A stretch of DNA of 10,224 nucleotides from Clostridiales bacterium UBA3680 (GCA_002372875.1 DFJD01000057.1:12438-22661), one strand, 5' to 3'; shown: positions 1 to 5,875, counted from the stretch's first letter. Notes: generated by a model from the letters alone, not told the origin. Numbers and translations are program-made.

Positions 1-30
1 ATGCGAATGATTAATTAATCAGTGTTTCTT
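1..30 (-). mobile_element. MITE-like element, copy 1 (one end only)
   Basis: On the minus strand this reads AAGAAACACTG followed by ATTAATTAATCATTCGCAT. That matches the left end of the two fuller copies at 7656-7815 and 9958-10185. The end is flanked by TA (31-32), as in the other copies. The rest of the element lies outside the window. It enters the reading frame of the IS5-like transposase scrap and gives it the tail KETLIN-stop. Identity with the other copies is seen directly; that it is a transposed element is inferred from the copies with two ends. Confidence 0.8.
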
Positions 31-118
31 TAATATCATCAAATAATTTTTTGCAAATATCATTATCCTCGAGAAGATGACGAAATATTAATAAGGTCGT
101 AGCATCGGGAACAGATTC
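11..118 (-). pseudogene. IS5-like transposase fragment
   Basis: Reading the minus strand in the frame that ends at position 11 gives ESVPDATTLLIFRHLLEDND, then ICKKLFDDIKETLIN and a stop. The 'VPDATTLLxFRHLLE' stretch is a hallmark of the N-terminal part of IS5-family (DDE) transposases. The frame is cut on the upstream side by a TAG at 119-121, next to sequence of a different transposase. On the downstream side it is cut by the repeat end at 1-30, which supplies KETLIN-stop. Neither the N-terminus nor the catalytic core is present, so it is a dead scrap. The family call rests on the remembered motif, not on a search. Confidence 0.7.
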
Positions 119-121
119 CTA

Positions 122-565
122 CATAAAAAACACGTTCGGAATCTTTCTTTATTGTGTTCGCTTCGATATGTGTCAAATCAACAGAAATGTCGGATTCTTC
201 GCTGATTATGCCCTTTTCGATACATTGGCGCACTATCTCCGTAATAATATCATCAAGGTTTGTTTCCTTTAAGCGCAAAGTGCGGAACTTTGATAATAAA
301 CTTTTGTCGGGCAGTTCCTCATCGGGATTTATACTGATAAACCACATATAAGCAAGGGTCACCTGCAATTCTTCCATAACTCTTTCGTCCGAAAGATCAT
401 ACAAACGCTGCAAAATAAGTATGCGAACTATCATTTCGGGGTCTTTTGCGGGTCTCCTAAAGTGGCTGCAATAGCTGTCTTTGACAAGATCGTAAATAAA
501 ATTGAAAGAAATTGCGGAGATTGAGTTGAGTAGAAGTTATATTGTTTAGCTTCTCTATTGAGCAT
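122..565 (-). pseudogene. IS1182-like transposase, broken 5' fragment
   Basis: A Shine-Dalgarno AAGGAG precedes the ATG at 565, which opens MLNREAKQYNFYST. The frame then shifts: the next recognisable part, SFNFIYDLVKDSYC, lies one frame over and continues through HFRRPAKDPEMIVRILILQR and LYDLSDERVMEELQ to SVDLTHIEANTIKK. This order matches the N-terminal half of IS1182-family transposases (start, 'GRPAKDP' region, 'DLSDERV', then the first part of the DDE domain around 'DLTHIEAN'). Several expected residues are missing between NFYST and SFNF, so a small internal deletion caused the frameshift. The C-terminal half is gone; the sequence passes into an IS5-like scrap near 122. It is not functional. 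Confidence 0.75.
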
Positions 566-603
566 AAAAGTCATCTCCTTGCGTATATTTGTTTTGCAAC
601 TTA

Positions 604-609
604 ATTATA
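604..609 (-). promoter_or_regulatory. Extended -10 promoter of the IS1182-like gene
   Basis: On the minus strand TGTTATAAT gives an extended -10 (TGn plus TATAAT), 39 bases before the transposase ATG and ahead of a good AAGGAG. No convincing -35 is visible, which is usual for extended -10 promoters. It was probably the native promoter of the element. Confidence 0.5.
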
Positions 610-659
610 ACACAAATCTGATGACTTTTGTACTTTTTTATTCAAAAATTTTGGGGATT

Positions 660-751
660 GGGGACTTTTTCACTGGTCTCTGACGGTTCTGTGTCACTTT
701 GAGACAGAAAACCGTCACCCTTTTCTTTCTCAGCAGTCTCTAATCGTCCCC
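660..751. repeat. REP-like palindromic intergenic element A
   Basis: The core is a stem-loop with arms TGACGGTTCTGTGTC (681-695) and GACAGAAAACCGTCA (703-717), pairing at 13 of 15 positions. Outer arms GGGGAC (660-665) and GTCCCC (746-751) enclose it. The 'gacggttctgtgtcac...gagacagaaccgtc' wording resembles a palindromic repeat I know from Clostridia intergenic regions; that is recall, not a search. It lies downstream of yajC on the minus strand and lacks a T-run, so it is not a classical terminator. A related element is at 1287-1365. Confidence 0.6.
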
Positions 752-784
752 TGCATGACCTTTGCGCAAAAATACCAATAAGGA

Positions 785-1120
785 TCATTTTTCCGCCGTT
801 ACAACCTCAGCTATTGCACTCTTCTTCATGAGTATGCAACAGTCTTTATCATCGCCTCCGAATCTAACGATCACATCATCTTCGATTATGTCTACGATCA
901 CACCATAAAAATCACCGGTGGTCAACACCGTATCTCCAATTCCCATTGTTTTGAGCATTTCCTGCCGTTTCTTCCGTTTCATCTTCTCGGGAACACAGAG
1001 TAAATGATAGAATACAAATACCAACACGATAATGGAAATGATATAGGAACTCACCATTCCTCCCGCAGTTTCGGCAGAAGCCACTGCATCACCACTCAAT
1101 AAAGCAAAAGACATATTCAT
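785..1120 (-). CDS. yajC: YajC-like Sec translocon accessory subunit
   Basis: The 111-residue protein has one transmembrane segment (about residues 24-43, SYIISIIVLVFVFYHLLCV), a basic stretch (EKMKRKKRQEMLK) and a small C-terminal domain containing GIGDTVLTTGDFYGVIVDI and a final KKSAIAEV. This is the YajC layout: membrane anchor, basic linker, 'vGDxVxTxGGixGxV' motif and 'kxAIxxV' end. YajC associates with SecDF in the inner membrane during protein export. The usual 'GGI' is GDF here, and the domain ends with an unusual CC pair (DKDCCILMKK), so it is a divergent member. The start at 1120 follows AAGGAGGG at a good distance. It is not next to secD, secF or tgt, its usual partners, but sits alone among mobile-element debris. 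Confidence 0.85.
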   Translation of the reverse strand: MNMSFALLSGDAVASAETAGGMVSSYIISIIVLVFVFYHLLCVPEKMKRKKRQEMLKTMGIGDTVLTTGDFYGVIVDIIEDDVIVRFGGDDKDCCILMKKSAIAEVVTAEK

Positions 1121-1147
1121 AATTTATCCCTCCTTGTGCCTCTTCAA

Positions 1148-1172
1148 TAAAGGACATTTTAAATGTCCTTTA
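1148..1172. repeat. Perfect 25-bp palindrome in yajC leader
   Basis: TAAAGGACATTT (1148-1159), one central T, then AAATGTCCTTTA (1161-1172): 12-bp arms with no mismatch. It lies in the predicted yajC 5' leader, 12 bases upstream of the Shine-Dalgarno. It could be an RNA hairpin that affects translation or stability, an operator, or the scar of a small repeat. There is no T-run after it on the minus strand, so it is not a standard terminator. Confidence 0.75.
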
Positions 1173-1221
1173 CTATGACTTCTATTCAACTCAATCTCCG
1201 CAAAATCTTCGATTCATTCAC

Positions 1222-1227
1222 ATTATA
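1222..1227 (-). promoter_or_regulatory. Extended -10 promoter of yajC
   Basis: The minus strand reads TGGTATAAT, an extended -10 of TGn plus TATAAT, about 100 bases before the yajC start. The -35 is poor. A palindrome, ATATACT-AA-AGTATAT (1248-1263), covers the area just upstream where a -35 would lie and may be a repressor or activator site. Confidence 0.55.
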
Positions 1228-1247
1228 CCACAGATTTCCTGAAAAGC

Positions 1248-1263
1248 ATATACTAAAGTATAT
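1248..1263. promoter_or_regulatory. Operator-like palindrome upstream of yajC promoter
   Basis: Arms ATATACT and AGTATAT are perfect, separated by AA. The site begins about 20 bases upstream of the yajC -10 on the minus strand, so a bound dimer would touch the -35 region. It is AT-rich, so chance is possible. Confidence 0.35.
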
Positions 1264-1286
1264 AAATTTTCGTACAAGATTTTTTT

Positions 1287-1365
1287 CATATGTCAGGGGA
1301 CAGGTGACGGTTCGAGACTGCTGAAAAAGTCCCGTTTTTAAGCAGTCTCACCCATATTCTGTCCC
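1287..1365. repeat. REP-like palindromic intergenic element B
   Basis: These are nested inverted repeats: outer arms GGGACAG (1287-1293) and CTGTCCC (1359-1365), and inner arms GAGACTGCT (1314-1322) and AGCAGTCTC (1341-1349). It shares words with element A at 660-751 (GTGACGGTT, CAGCAGTCTC, GACTTTTTCA), so the two are diverged members of one family. It starts right after the stop of the helicase remnant and could act as a transcript end, but it lacks a clear T-run. Confidence 0.6.
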
Positions 1366-1371
1366 TTTTGC

Positions 1372-2037
1372 TCATCGTTCCGCTTCATAAGCGGTTTTAT
1401 TCTGTTCTTCGAGCAGTATCTCCGACTCATCCGCTTTGTCAAGTGAAAGCTCCCTGTTCAGTTCATTCAACCTCTTTTCCATAGATTTAAGTTCTTCCAT
1501 CTTAGGGAACGGCTTTTCCACTTCCTCTTTGGCAATTTTCAACTGTTTCTGCACATCTTCAAGGCTTTCGCTTACCTTTACGATTGTGTTCTCAATCTCT
1601 TTGAGCGAATTGTCGATTCTCATTATATTACCCACGGCATCGCTGCCCATTTCCACACGGTGGCTTATTGCACCTTTCAGCACCAACTCATAAGCACCCT
1701 TGGTCTTGTTAAAATCTACCGACATATCAAAACCCTTGTATGCACCTATGAAAGCACCTGTATTCTGCAATCCCACCGACTTTATAGTCGCTAAAAGTGC
1801 CTCGCCTGCATCCTTGCGTTCGTCGTAAATATTACGATCCACAAGCATACCGCTAAAACCGTCTGTTGTGTGATTTTTAAGGGTCTCCAAATCCTCTTTT
1901 AACCCTTTCAAAGCCTCGCTTTTCTGTGCTATCATTTCCGGATATTTCTTCACAATATCTGTCCTAAGATTTCGTCTGTTGTCAAGGAAATTACTGTAAG
2001 CTGTCCTTAAAGAAGTGATAGCCATATCAAGATCCAT
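1372..2037 (-). CDS. C-terminal remnant of conjugative-element helicase/methylase-type protein
   Basis: The 221 residues are mostly helical and charged, with coiled-coil-like stretches at about 30-55 and 145-205. Between them is a small globular part with ERKDAGEALL, GAYKGFDMSVDF and ELVLKGAISHRVEMGSDAVGN. From memory this 'tERkeAGeaLl ... y.GFdm ... l.lkG...s.evelg.d..GNi.RidN.le' pattern is the tail of the very large SNF2/DEAD helicase plus N6-methylase proteins of Firmicutes conjugative elements. All catalytic domains are missing here. The ATG at 2037 has only a weak purine run (AAAGAAAAG) before it and lies 8 bases after the rep remnant's stop. It is probably not a native start but the edge of a deletion. 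Whether a stable protein is made is unknown. Confidence 0.6.
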   Translation of the reverse strand: MDLDMAITSLRTAYSNFLDNRRNLRTDIVKKYPEMIAQKSEALKGLKEDLETLKNHTTDGFSGMLVDRNIYDERKDAGEALLATIKSVGLQNTGAFIGAYKGFDMSVDFNKTKGAYELVLKGAISHRVEMGSDAVGNIMRIDNSLKEIENTIVKVSESLEDVQKQLKIAKEEVEKPFPKMEELKSMEKRLNELNRELSLDKADESEILLEEQNKTAYEAER

Positions 2038-2427
2038 CTTTTCTTTTATTCTGCTGTCACATCGTGTATATGCTCTTCGGTAAGCTTTAAAAATACTGAT
2101 TTTACCGCCATCTTAGGGTATTCCTGACCGCATATGACATAGAAATTGTTGCTTTTTGTTGTGACCACATCACAGATTATGTTAAATACCTCATAGTACA
2201 TACGCTGAAAATCGTGATATTCTTCGCTATCGGCAGGTTTAAATACACCGTTTTCAAATATATCCTCATATTCCAAACTGGGAACGTTATAAAAGAGATT
2301 GATATTGCCGGCTATTTTTTCCCTCAATCTGTCCATCTCCAATTTGTCCTCTTCGGTATACACGATAGATTGATTGAATGATTTATTTAGATGATTTTCT
2401 ATATATGATTTATATATATGTTTTTCA

Positions 2428-2542
2428 TCGACATTTTGTTGAAACATGTTTTGACAATTTGTCGATTCTTGTTTTGACATTTTGTAGCAACTTGTTTCGA
2501 CATTTTGTCCATTCTTGTTTTCACATTTTGTCGAAACTGTGG
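2428..2542. repeat. Five 23-bp iterons inside rep gene (putative oriV)
   Basis: Five direct repeats start at 2428, 2451, 2474, 2497 and 2520, exactly 23 bp apart, with approximate consensus TTGACATTTTGTCGATTC plus TTGTT. The most conserved part is GACATTTTGT. Because 23 is not a multiple of three, the repeat is constrained as DNA and not as protein, although it lies in the open frame. An AT-rich tract (about 2370-2428) abuts it. RepA_N-type replicons are known to carry their origin in the linker region of rep, between the N- and C-terminal domains, which is where this array lies. Confidence 0.8.
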
Positions 2543-2770
2543 TAATATCGGTGCTTTCGCACTTATTGGCTGACATATCGACTGTTGCTCTGCGTTCGGA
2601 TTTCAATGTGTTCAGTTTCTCAATCCCATTTTCAATGATCATTGCGATTTTCTGCATATTTCCCGTCAACTTAAAATATTTCTTTGCCGGCATACCTTTG
2701 CAGAAGTACTCAAATTTTTAAACAGCTTATCCTTAACAAGCACCAAAGGTAATTCTGGTCTCATAATTTC

Positions 2771-2798
2771 TTGCAAGTTGAGTTCATTAAAATAGAAT
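2771..2798 (+). promoter_or_regulatory. Possible antisense (countertranscript) promoter
   Basis: TTGCAA (2771-2776), a 16-bp spacer and TAGAAT (2793-2798) form a sigma-A-type promoter on the plus strand. It points out of the rep start into the rep leader and its attenuator. RNA from it would be complementary to the rep ribosome binding site and leader. Antisense control of this kind is known for several Gram-positive rep genes. The assignment here is inference from position. Confidence 0.35.
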
Positions 2799-2826
2799 TC
2801 TTTTCTCATTTCGTATCCTCCGTTGG

Positions 2827-2875
2827 AAAATAAAAAATGCGTCATAAGAATTTTTAAAAAGTCTCATAACGCATT
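2827..2875 (-). terminator. Attenuator-type hairpin in rep leader
   Basis: Arms AATGCGTCATAAGA (2836-2849) and TCTCATAACGCATT (2862-2875) pair at 12 of 14 positions. On the minus strand the stem is followed by TTTTTTATTTT. It sits between the likely rep promoter (2963-2990) and the rep Shine-Dalgarno, so it would end transcription before the gene, as expected of transcriptional attenuation. Confidence 0.65.
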
Positions 2876-2962
2876 ACAGTTACAGTATTAAATTTTAAAG
2901 AAGAGAGAGGGCAAAATATTACTTGCTATACATTTTTATCCAAAATTTGATTTTTATCTAAT

Positions 2963-2990
2963 TTTATACTCCACATTTTTTGAGGTACAA
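2963..2990 (-). promoter_or_regulatory. Candidate rep promoter
   Basis: On the minus strand TTGTAC (2985-2990), a 16-bp spacer and TATAAA (2963-2968). The -10 is good and the -35 is weak. It would give a leader of about 150 nt that contains the attenuator. The stretch 2876-3120 has no gene; besides this promoter it shows a short inverted repeat, GTGGGTTTATACCCCAC, near 3012-3028. Confidence 0.4.
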
Positions 2991-3122
2991 ATCTAAAACC
3001 TTGTTGTTGCCGTGGGTTTATACCCCACATCCATTAAAAAATGACTTTTTTGACAGATTTCGACATAATCAGACGAAGGTAGACGAATGGTAGAAAAGGT
3101 ACTGAAACCCGGCATTTATCAA

Positions 3123-3159
3123 TAAAAAATGACTCTCAGTGCAATTACACGAAGAGTCA
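3123..3159 (-). terminator. Terminator of tRNA-Leu
   Basis: On the minus strand TGACTCT, a loop with an inner GTG/CAC pairing, then AGAGTCA, followed by TTTTTTATT. It begins 11 bases after the 3' end of the tRNA. Confidence 0.85.
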
Positions 3160-3169
3160 CGAAAGTGAA

Positions 3170-3254
3170 TGCGGACAACAGGACTCGAACCTGCACCACT
3201 CTTACGAGGACAAGAACCTGAATCTTGCGCGTCTACCAATTCCGCCATGTCCGC
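3170..3254 (-). tRNA. tRNA-Leu (anticodon CAG)
   Basis: The acceptor stem is GCGGACA/TGTCCGC, with the D-arm region GGCGGAATTGGTAGACGC. The anticodon stem CAAGA/TCTTG encloses the loop TTCAGGT, so the anticodon is CAG. A long variable arm typical of leucine tRNA follows, then the T-arm GCAGG-TTCGAGT-CCTGT and discriminator A. The length is 85 nt. The 3' CCA is not encoded. It has its own promoter and terminator. Its 3' side faces the remnants of a conjugative or plasmid-type element, consistent with use as an integration site. Confidence 0.95.
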
Positions 3255-3264
3255 AAGCTTTAAC

Positions 3265-3293
3265 ATTTTAATATAGTTTTTGTTAAATGTCAA
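3265..3293 (-). promoter_or_regulatory. Promoter of tRNA-Leu
   Basis: On the minus strand TTGACA (3288-3293), a 17-bp spacer and TAAAAT (3265-3270). It is a near-consensus sigma-A promoter ending 10 bases before the tRNA. Confidence 0.85.
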
Positions 3294-3335
3294 GGTGAAA
3301 ATTTTTGCAATCAAGGTTTCAATTTTTTTAAAAAA

Positions 3336-3344
3336 TGTTATAAT
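3336..3344 (+). promoter_or_regulatory. Extended -10 promoter of the panE-like gene
   Basis: TGT plus TATAAT (3339-3344) forms an extended -10, 28 bases before the start codon. The -35 region (TTTCAA) is poor. It is divergent from the tRNA-Leu promoter. Confidence 0.6.
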
Positions 3345-3371
3345 ATAAGAAGCTTGAAGGGAGGCGTTTTT

Positions 3372-4280
3372 ATGAATATAGCAGTTGTGGGACTTGGCGG
3401 AGTCGGAGGCTTTATAGCCTGTATGCTTGCAAAAAAATATGATATAACAACGGTTGTTAGGGGAGAAAGAGGAAATATTTACAGGCAAAAGGGAATTAAT
3501 TTTATAAGTGATATTTACGGCAACTGTGTTGTAAGGCCAAAGTATATAACAGATGATGCAAGAAAGCTTCAAAAACAGGATATAATTTTTTTGTCGGTAA
3601 AAAACTATTCTCTTAAGGAGGCTTGCAGTCAGCTAAAGAATGCTGTTGATGAAAACACCGTTGTTGTTCCTGTTATCAATGGTGTTGAACCCGGAAATGT
3701 TGTAAGAAATGAGCTTAAAACAAACAGAGTGGTTGATAGCCTGATATATCTTATCGGATATATTACAGAGGATCTCAGTATCAGACAACTTGATAATGTA
3801 GCGGATATATTTGTGGGAACCTATGGGGATAATGAAGAAGATGCCAAAAAAGTAAACGACATTCTTGTTTCCGTCGGTATAAGAAGTAACTATTCCGAAA
3901 ATATAGAAAAAGAGATCTGGAAAAAGTATATATTAAACTGTGCTTACAATGTGGAAACGGCGTATTATGATAACACAATAGGGCAGCTGCGGGAGGATGA
4001 AACCAAAACAAGGGAATATTTGGCTCTTGTAGATGAGGCATACAAGGTGGCAAAGGCAAAAAATATAGCAATAGAAGTTAATGAAATAGAATATATTAAA
4101 AACAAATTCTTTGAATATGATTACGATGCCACAAGTTCGCTGCAAAGAGATATAAGGGCAGGAAAAAGGTGCGAAACCGATATTTTTGGAAAATATCTCG
4201 TTGAACAGGCACACCTGCTGAATATATCTGTCCCGATAAGCGAAAAGATGTATGAGGGATTGAAAAAATATGAGACATGA
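3372..4280 (+). CDS. panE: 2-dehydropantoate 2-reductase family protein (PanE/ApbA)
   Basis: The protein has 302 residues, the normal size for the family. PanE reduces 2-dehydropantoate to pantoate with NADPH in the cytosol, a step towards pantothenate and coenzyme A. Visible features: an N-terminal Rossmann motif GLGGVGG at residues 7-13; the INGV segment at 102-105; the helical signature EIWKKYILNCAYN at 181-193, which places the catalytic Lys (184 or 185) and two conserved Asn; and SSLQRDIRAGKRCETD at 255-270, containing the conserved acidic residue region. I prefer the ATG at 3372 because AGGGAGG ends 7 bases before it; a TTG at 3354 lies upstream of that site. It stands alone between its own promoter and a strong terminator, with no panB or panC nearby. 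The family also includes enzymes for other 2-oxo acids, so the exact substrate is not certain. Confidence 0.85.
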   Translation: MNIAVVGLGGVGGFIACMLAKKYDITTVVRGERGNIYRQKGINFISDIYGNCVVRPKYITDDARKLQKQDIIFLSVKNYSLKEACSQLKNAVDENTVVVPVINGVEPGNVVRNELKTNRVVDSLIYLIGYITEDLSIRQLDNVADIFVGTYGDNEEDAKKVNDILVSVGIRSNYSENIEKEIWKKYILNCAYNVETAYYDNTIGQLREDETKTREYLALVDEAYKVAKAKNIAIEVNEIEYIKNKFFEYDYDATSSLQRDIRAGKRCETDIFGKYLVEQAHLLNISVPISEKMYEGLKKYET

Positions 4281-4301
4281 CCTTCTTTAAATTGATTTAT
4301 G

Positions 4302-4335
4302 TACGGACAGAAAACATCTGTCCGTATTTTTATTT
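4302..4335 (+). terminator. Rho-independent terminator of the panE-like gene
   Basis: TACGGACAG, loop AAAACAT, CTGTCCGTA, then TTTTTATTT. The 9-bp stem is perfect. It lies between convergent genes; the minus-strand gene ends at 4347 and would also meet the stem, but on that strand the tail is not T-rich. Confidence 0.9.
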
Positions 4336-4346
4336 GTTAAATAATC

Positions 4347-5129
4347 TTACCACCTGAACACGGCAAGCCTGTTATTAAAGTTTTTTCCGACTATTGCAAA
4401 AATCTTTCCCCTTAAGGAATATTTCTTCATTTCATCATTGTAGCTTTGTTCCGAAATGACACTCATACGGGGTTCAAGGGGCAGATATTCCTCCGCACTT
4501 TTTGTCCCCCAGCCGAAGGTGGCATTTGTGTACTTTACCGCATCGTGGTGTTTGCTGCCGTATTTTTCAAGTAATGGCGAATGAAGCTCCGCAAGAAGAT
4601 ATCCGTGTTTAAAGCTGTCGCAAAGCATATTTAAACAGGTCTTGACCTGTTCCTTTTGAAAATATTCAAGCACACCTTCCATAACAACTATTGTCATATC
4701 GTTTTGGGGCAAATTTTTTGTCCATTTACCGTCAAGGGCGCTGCCGCCGAGCATTTTGCAACGGTCTCTGTCCGTATAAACTTTCTTCCTTTTTTCTATT
4801 TGGTCCGGTAGGTCCACATCAAACCATGTTATTTTTCCGTTGTCCACTTGTGAAAATTTGTCGTCAAAACCACAGCCGAGGTTTATATACAGTGCATCGG
4901 GGTATTCTTTGATAAGTTCGTTTAATTTATCGCGAAACATTATCGTCCTTGAAATTACTCCTTCATGAGATAAAAATGGATCGTATTTGCTTACATCCAC
5001 ACCGAGGGCATCTATTATCTCCTTTGCTTTTTTGTCGATTATACGCGGAGACTGTCTTTCACTTTCGCTTGCCTTTATAGCGAGAGGGATCAGTGCGGTT
5101 TCTTCGATATCACCGAATGTTAAATTCAT
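4347..5129 (-). CDS. SAM-dependent methyltransferase, leucine carboxyl methyltransferase-like family
   Basis: The 260-residue cytosolic protein has the layout of the LCM/PPM1-like methyltransferases (COG3315, often annotated 'O-methyltransferase involved in polyketide biosynthesis'). SRTIMFRD at residues 60-67 carries the Arg typical of the family. YINLGCGFDDKF at 81-92 is SAM-binding motif I. WFDVDLP at 102-108 has the acidic residue that contacts the SAM ribose. VVMEGVLEYF at 148-157 is the post-core motif where this family carries EG(V/L). Substrates in this family are diverse carboxyl or hydroxyl groups, and nothing here identifies one: no polyketide genes are near. The start follows AAGGAGG at good spacing. 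It is a single-gene unit with a strong promoter at 5165-5193. Confidence 0.8.
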   Translation of the reverse strand: MNLTFGDIEETALIPLAIKASESERQSPRIIDKKAKEIIDALGVDVSKYDPFLSHEGVISRTIMFRDKLNELIKEYPDALYINLGCGFDDKFSQVDNGKITWFDVDLPDQIEKRKKVYTDRDRCKMLGGSALDGKWTKNLPQNDMTIVVMEGVLEYFQKEQVKTCLNMLCDSFKHGYLLAELHSPLLEKYGSKHHDAVKYTNATFGWGTKSAEEYLPLEPRMSVISEQSYNDEMKKYSLRGKIFAIVGKNFNNRLAVFRW

Positions 5130-5164
5130 AAAAGTTTTCCTCCTTGAGTTTGTCTATGCTAACC

Positions 5165-5193
5165 ATAATATCACAAAATAATATTTAAGTCAA
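5165..5193 (-). promoter_or_regulatory. Promoter of the methyltransferase gene
   Basis: On the minus strand TTGACT (5188-5193), 17 bp and TATTAT (5165-5170), with TGA just before the -10 (extended -10). Its -35 faces the -35 of the plus-strand promoter at 5221, 27 bases away, so the two are divergent and could share regulation. Confidence 0.8.
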
Positions 5194-5220
5194 AATATAT
5201 TTGAAAAGGTATATTTTTTC

Positions 5221-5249
5221 TTGAAAAGAATACCGATGTGATGTATTAT
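5221..5249 (+). promoter_or_regulatory. Promoter of the 138-residue protein gene
   Basis: TTGAAA (5221-5226), a 17-bp spacer and TATTAT (5244-5249). It leaves a leader of about 85 nt with a small hairpin, GCTC-AATG-GAGC. Confidence 0.65.
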
Positions 5250-5342
5250 ATAAGTATAAGAGTATACAGCTCAATGGAGCGTTATAACATAACTTTGTAA
5301 GATAGTACATTGTGTATATTGGTAGTTTTGGAGGGGTAACAG

Positions 5343-5759
5343 ATGAATTTTAAATATGTGAGAATACAAGGAAATGAGCTTGCCGAAAACACTATGTATG
5401 CAAAGGGGATCTTCGGCATGTGTTGGCAACTTATACAAAATGATGATATGGATTTGGAAGATGCGGAACTTTTTAAGGAAATAGATTCATGGTTTGCCGA
5501 AAATCTTCCTTGGCCGCCTCAGTGTAAGCGTCAGGAAAAGGTGGTTTGTTTTTTTAAAACAGAGAATTCCGAAGAAATGATGAAAATGATACGTCCCGCA
5601 CTTTGGCTTCTTGAAAAGTATAAGCATCCGTATTTTGTTGTATACACAAATACTCCCGGAGAAATAGTGTATGAAGATAAATATCAGGTTGCCGTAAAAG
5701 TATCGGGAGAGCTTCAAATAGAGCCGGTTCAGCAAAGCTGGAGCCCAAAGAATGAATGA
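5343..5759 (+). CDS. Conserved-looking small protein of unknown function
   Basis: I do not recognise a named family. The 138-residue protein begins MNFKYVRIQGNELAENTMY, has no signal peptide or membrane segment, and is rich in aromatic residues. It has a central LPWPPQCKRQEKVVCFFKTE stretch, then an acidic/methionine-rich helix (NSEEMMKMIRPALWLLEKYKH) and a short beta-rich end (PYFVVYTNTPGEIVYEDKYQVAVKV). It looks like one compact alpha/beta domain with three cysteines (C27, C60, C69). A strong GGAGGGG 6 bases before the ATG and a good promoter indicate real expression. It is divergent from the methyltransferase gene. No terminator is convincing after it. Confidence 0.8.
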   Translation: MNFKYVRIQGNELAENTMYAKGIFGMCWQLIQNDDMDLEDAELFKEIDSWFAENLPWPPQCKRQEKVVCFFKTENSEEMMKMIRPALWLLEKYKHPYFVVYTNTPGEIVYEDKYQVAVKVSGELQIEPVQQSWSPKNE

Positions 5760-5806
5760 GAAAGCACTTTTAGGACACAATTTTTTTTAAAATTGAAAAT
5801 TGTATA

Positions 5807-5835
5807 TTGCAATAATCAACTATATATATTATAAT
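5807..5835 (+). promoter_or_regulatory. Promoter of the dockerin protein gene
   Basis: TTGCAA (5807-5812), 17 bp and TATAAT (5830-5835). A second TATAAT lies at 5842-5847 without a good -35. The start codon is 40 bases after the -10. Confidence 0.75.
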
Positions 5836-5875
5836 GTACACTATAATATACGTATTAAAAACAGGAGGGATGTAA

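Larger units (their letters stand above)
2046..2809 (-). pseudogene. repA: RepA_N/DUF6017-type replication initiator, internally deleted
   Basis: The original start is clear: GGAGG then ATG at 2809, opening MRKEFYFNELNLQEIMRPEL and continuing PLVLVKDKLFKNLSTSAK. This resembles the beginning of RepA_N initiators ('...f.yr.P..L..d..fk.LS..AK.LYG'). Right after SAK the frame changes, and the DNA-binding winged-helix part of that domain is missing. The following open frame (to 2046) has a linker rich in Cys, Asn and Gln, encoded by the iterons at 2428-2542. It ends with about 100 residues (SIVYTEEDKLEMDRLREKI ... EYPKMAVKSVFLKLTEEHI) that look like the C-terminal DUF6017 domain. Such proteins start replication of plasmids and conjugative elements. 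With the DNA-binding domain gone this copy should be inactive, unless the shorter frame from the ATG at 2693 is used; that ATG has only AAAGG two bases before it. Confidence 0.65.

Noticed and set aside
1..30. The MITE as a derivative of the adjacent IS5-like scrap
   Set aside because: The scrap is an insertion target: its native codons stop at the TA. TA flanks fit a TA-targeting family better, and no shared ends can be shown.
2428..2542. CRISPR array
   Set aside because: The 23-bp units follow each other without spacers, so they are tandem iterons.
3012..3028. GTGGG-TTTATA-CCCCAC inverted repeat as an att or transfer-origin site
   Set aside because: Short, no partner copy in the window, and no nicking motif that I can identify.
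3069..3572. 167-residue minus-strand open frame over tRNA-Leu and panE start
   Set aside because: It overlaps the tRNA and the well-supported panE-like gene; composition and position show it is a shadow.
5777..5803. ACAATTTT ... AAAATTGT inverted repeat after the 138-residue gene, as a terminator
   Set aside because: The stem is all A/T apart from one pair, has two competing partners and is not followed by a T-run; it also touches the next promoter.
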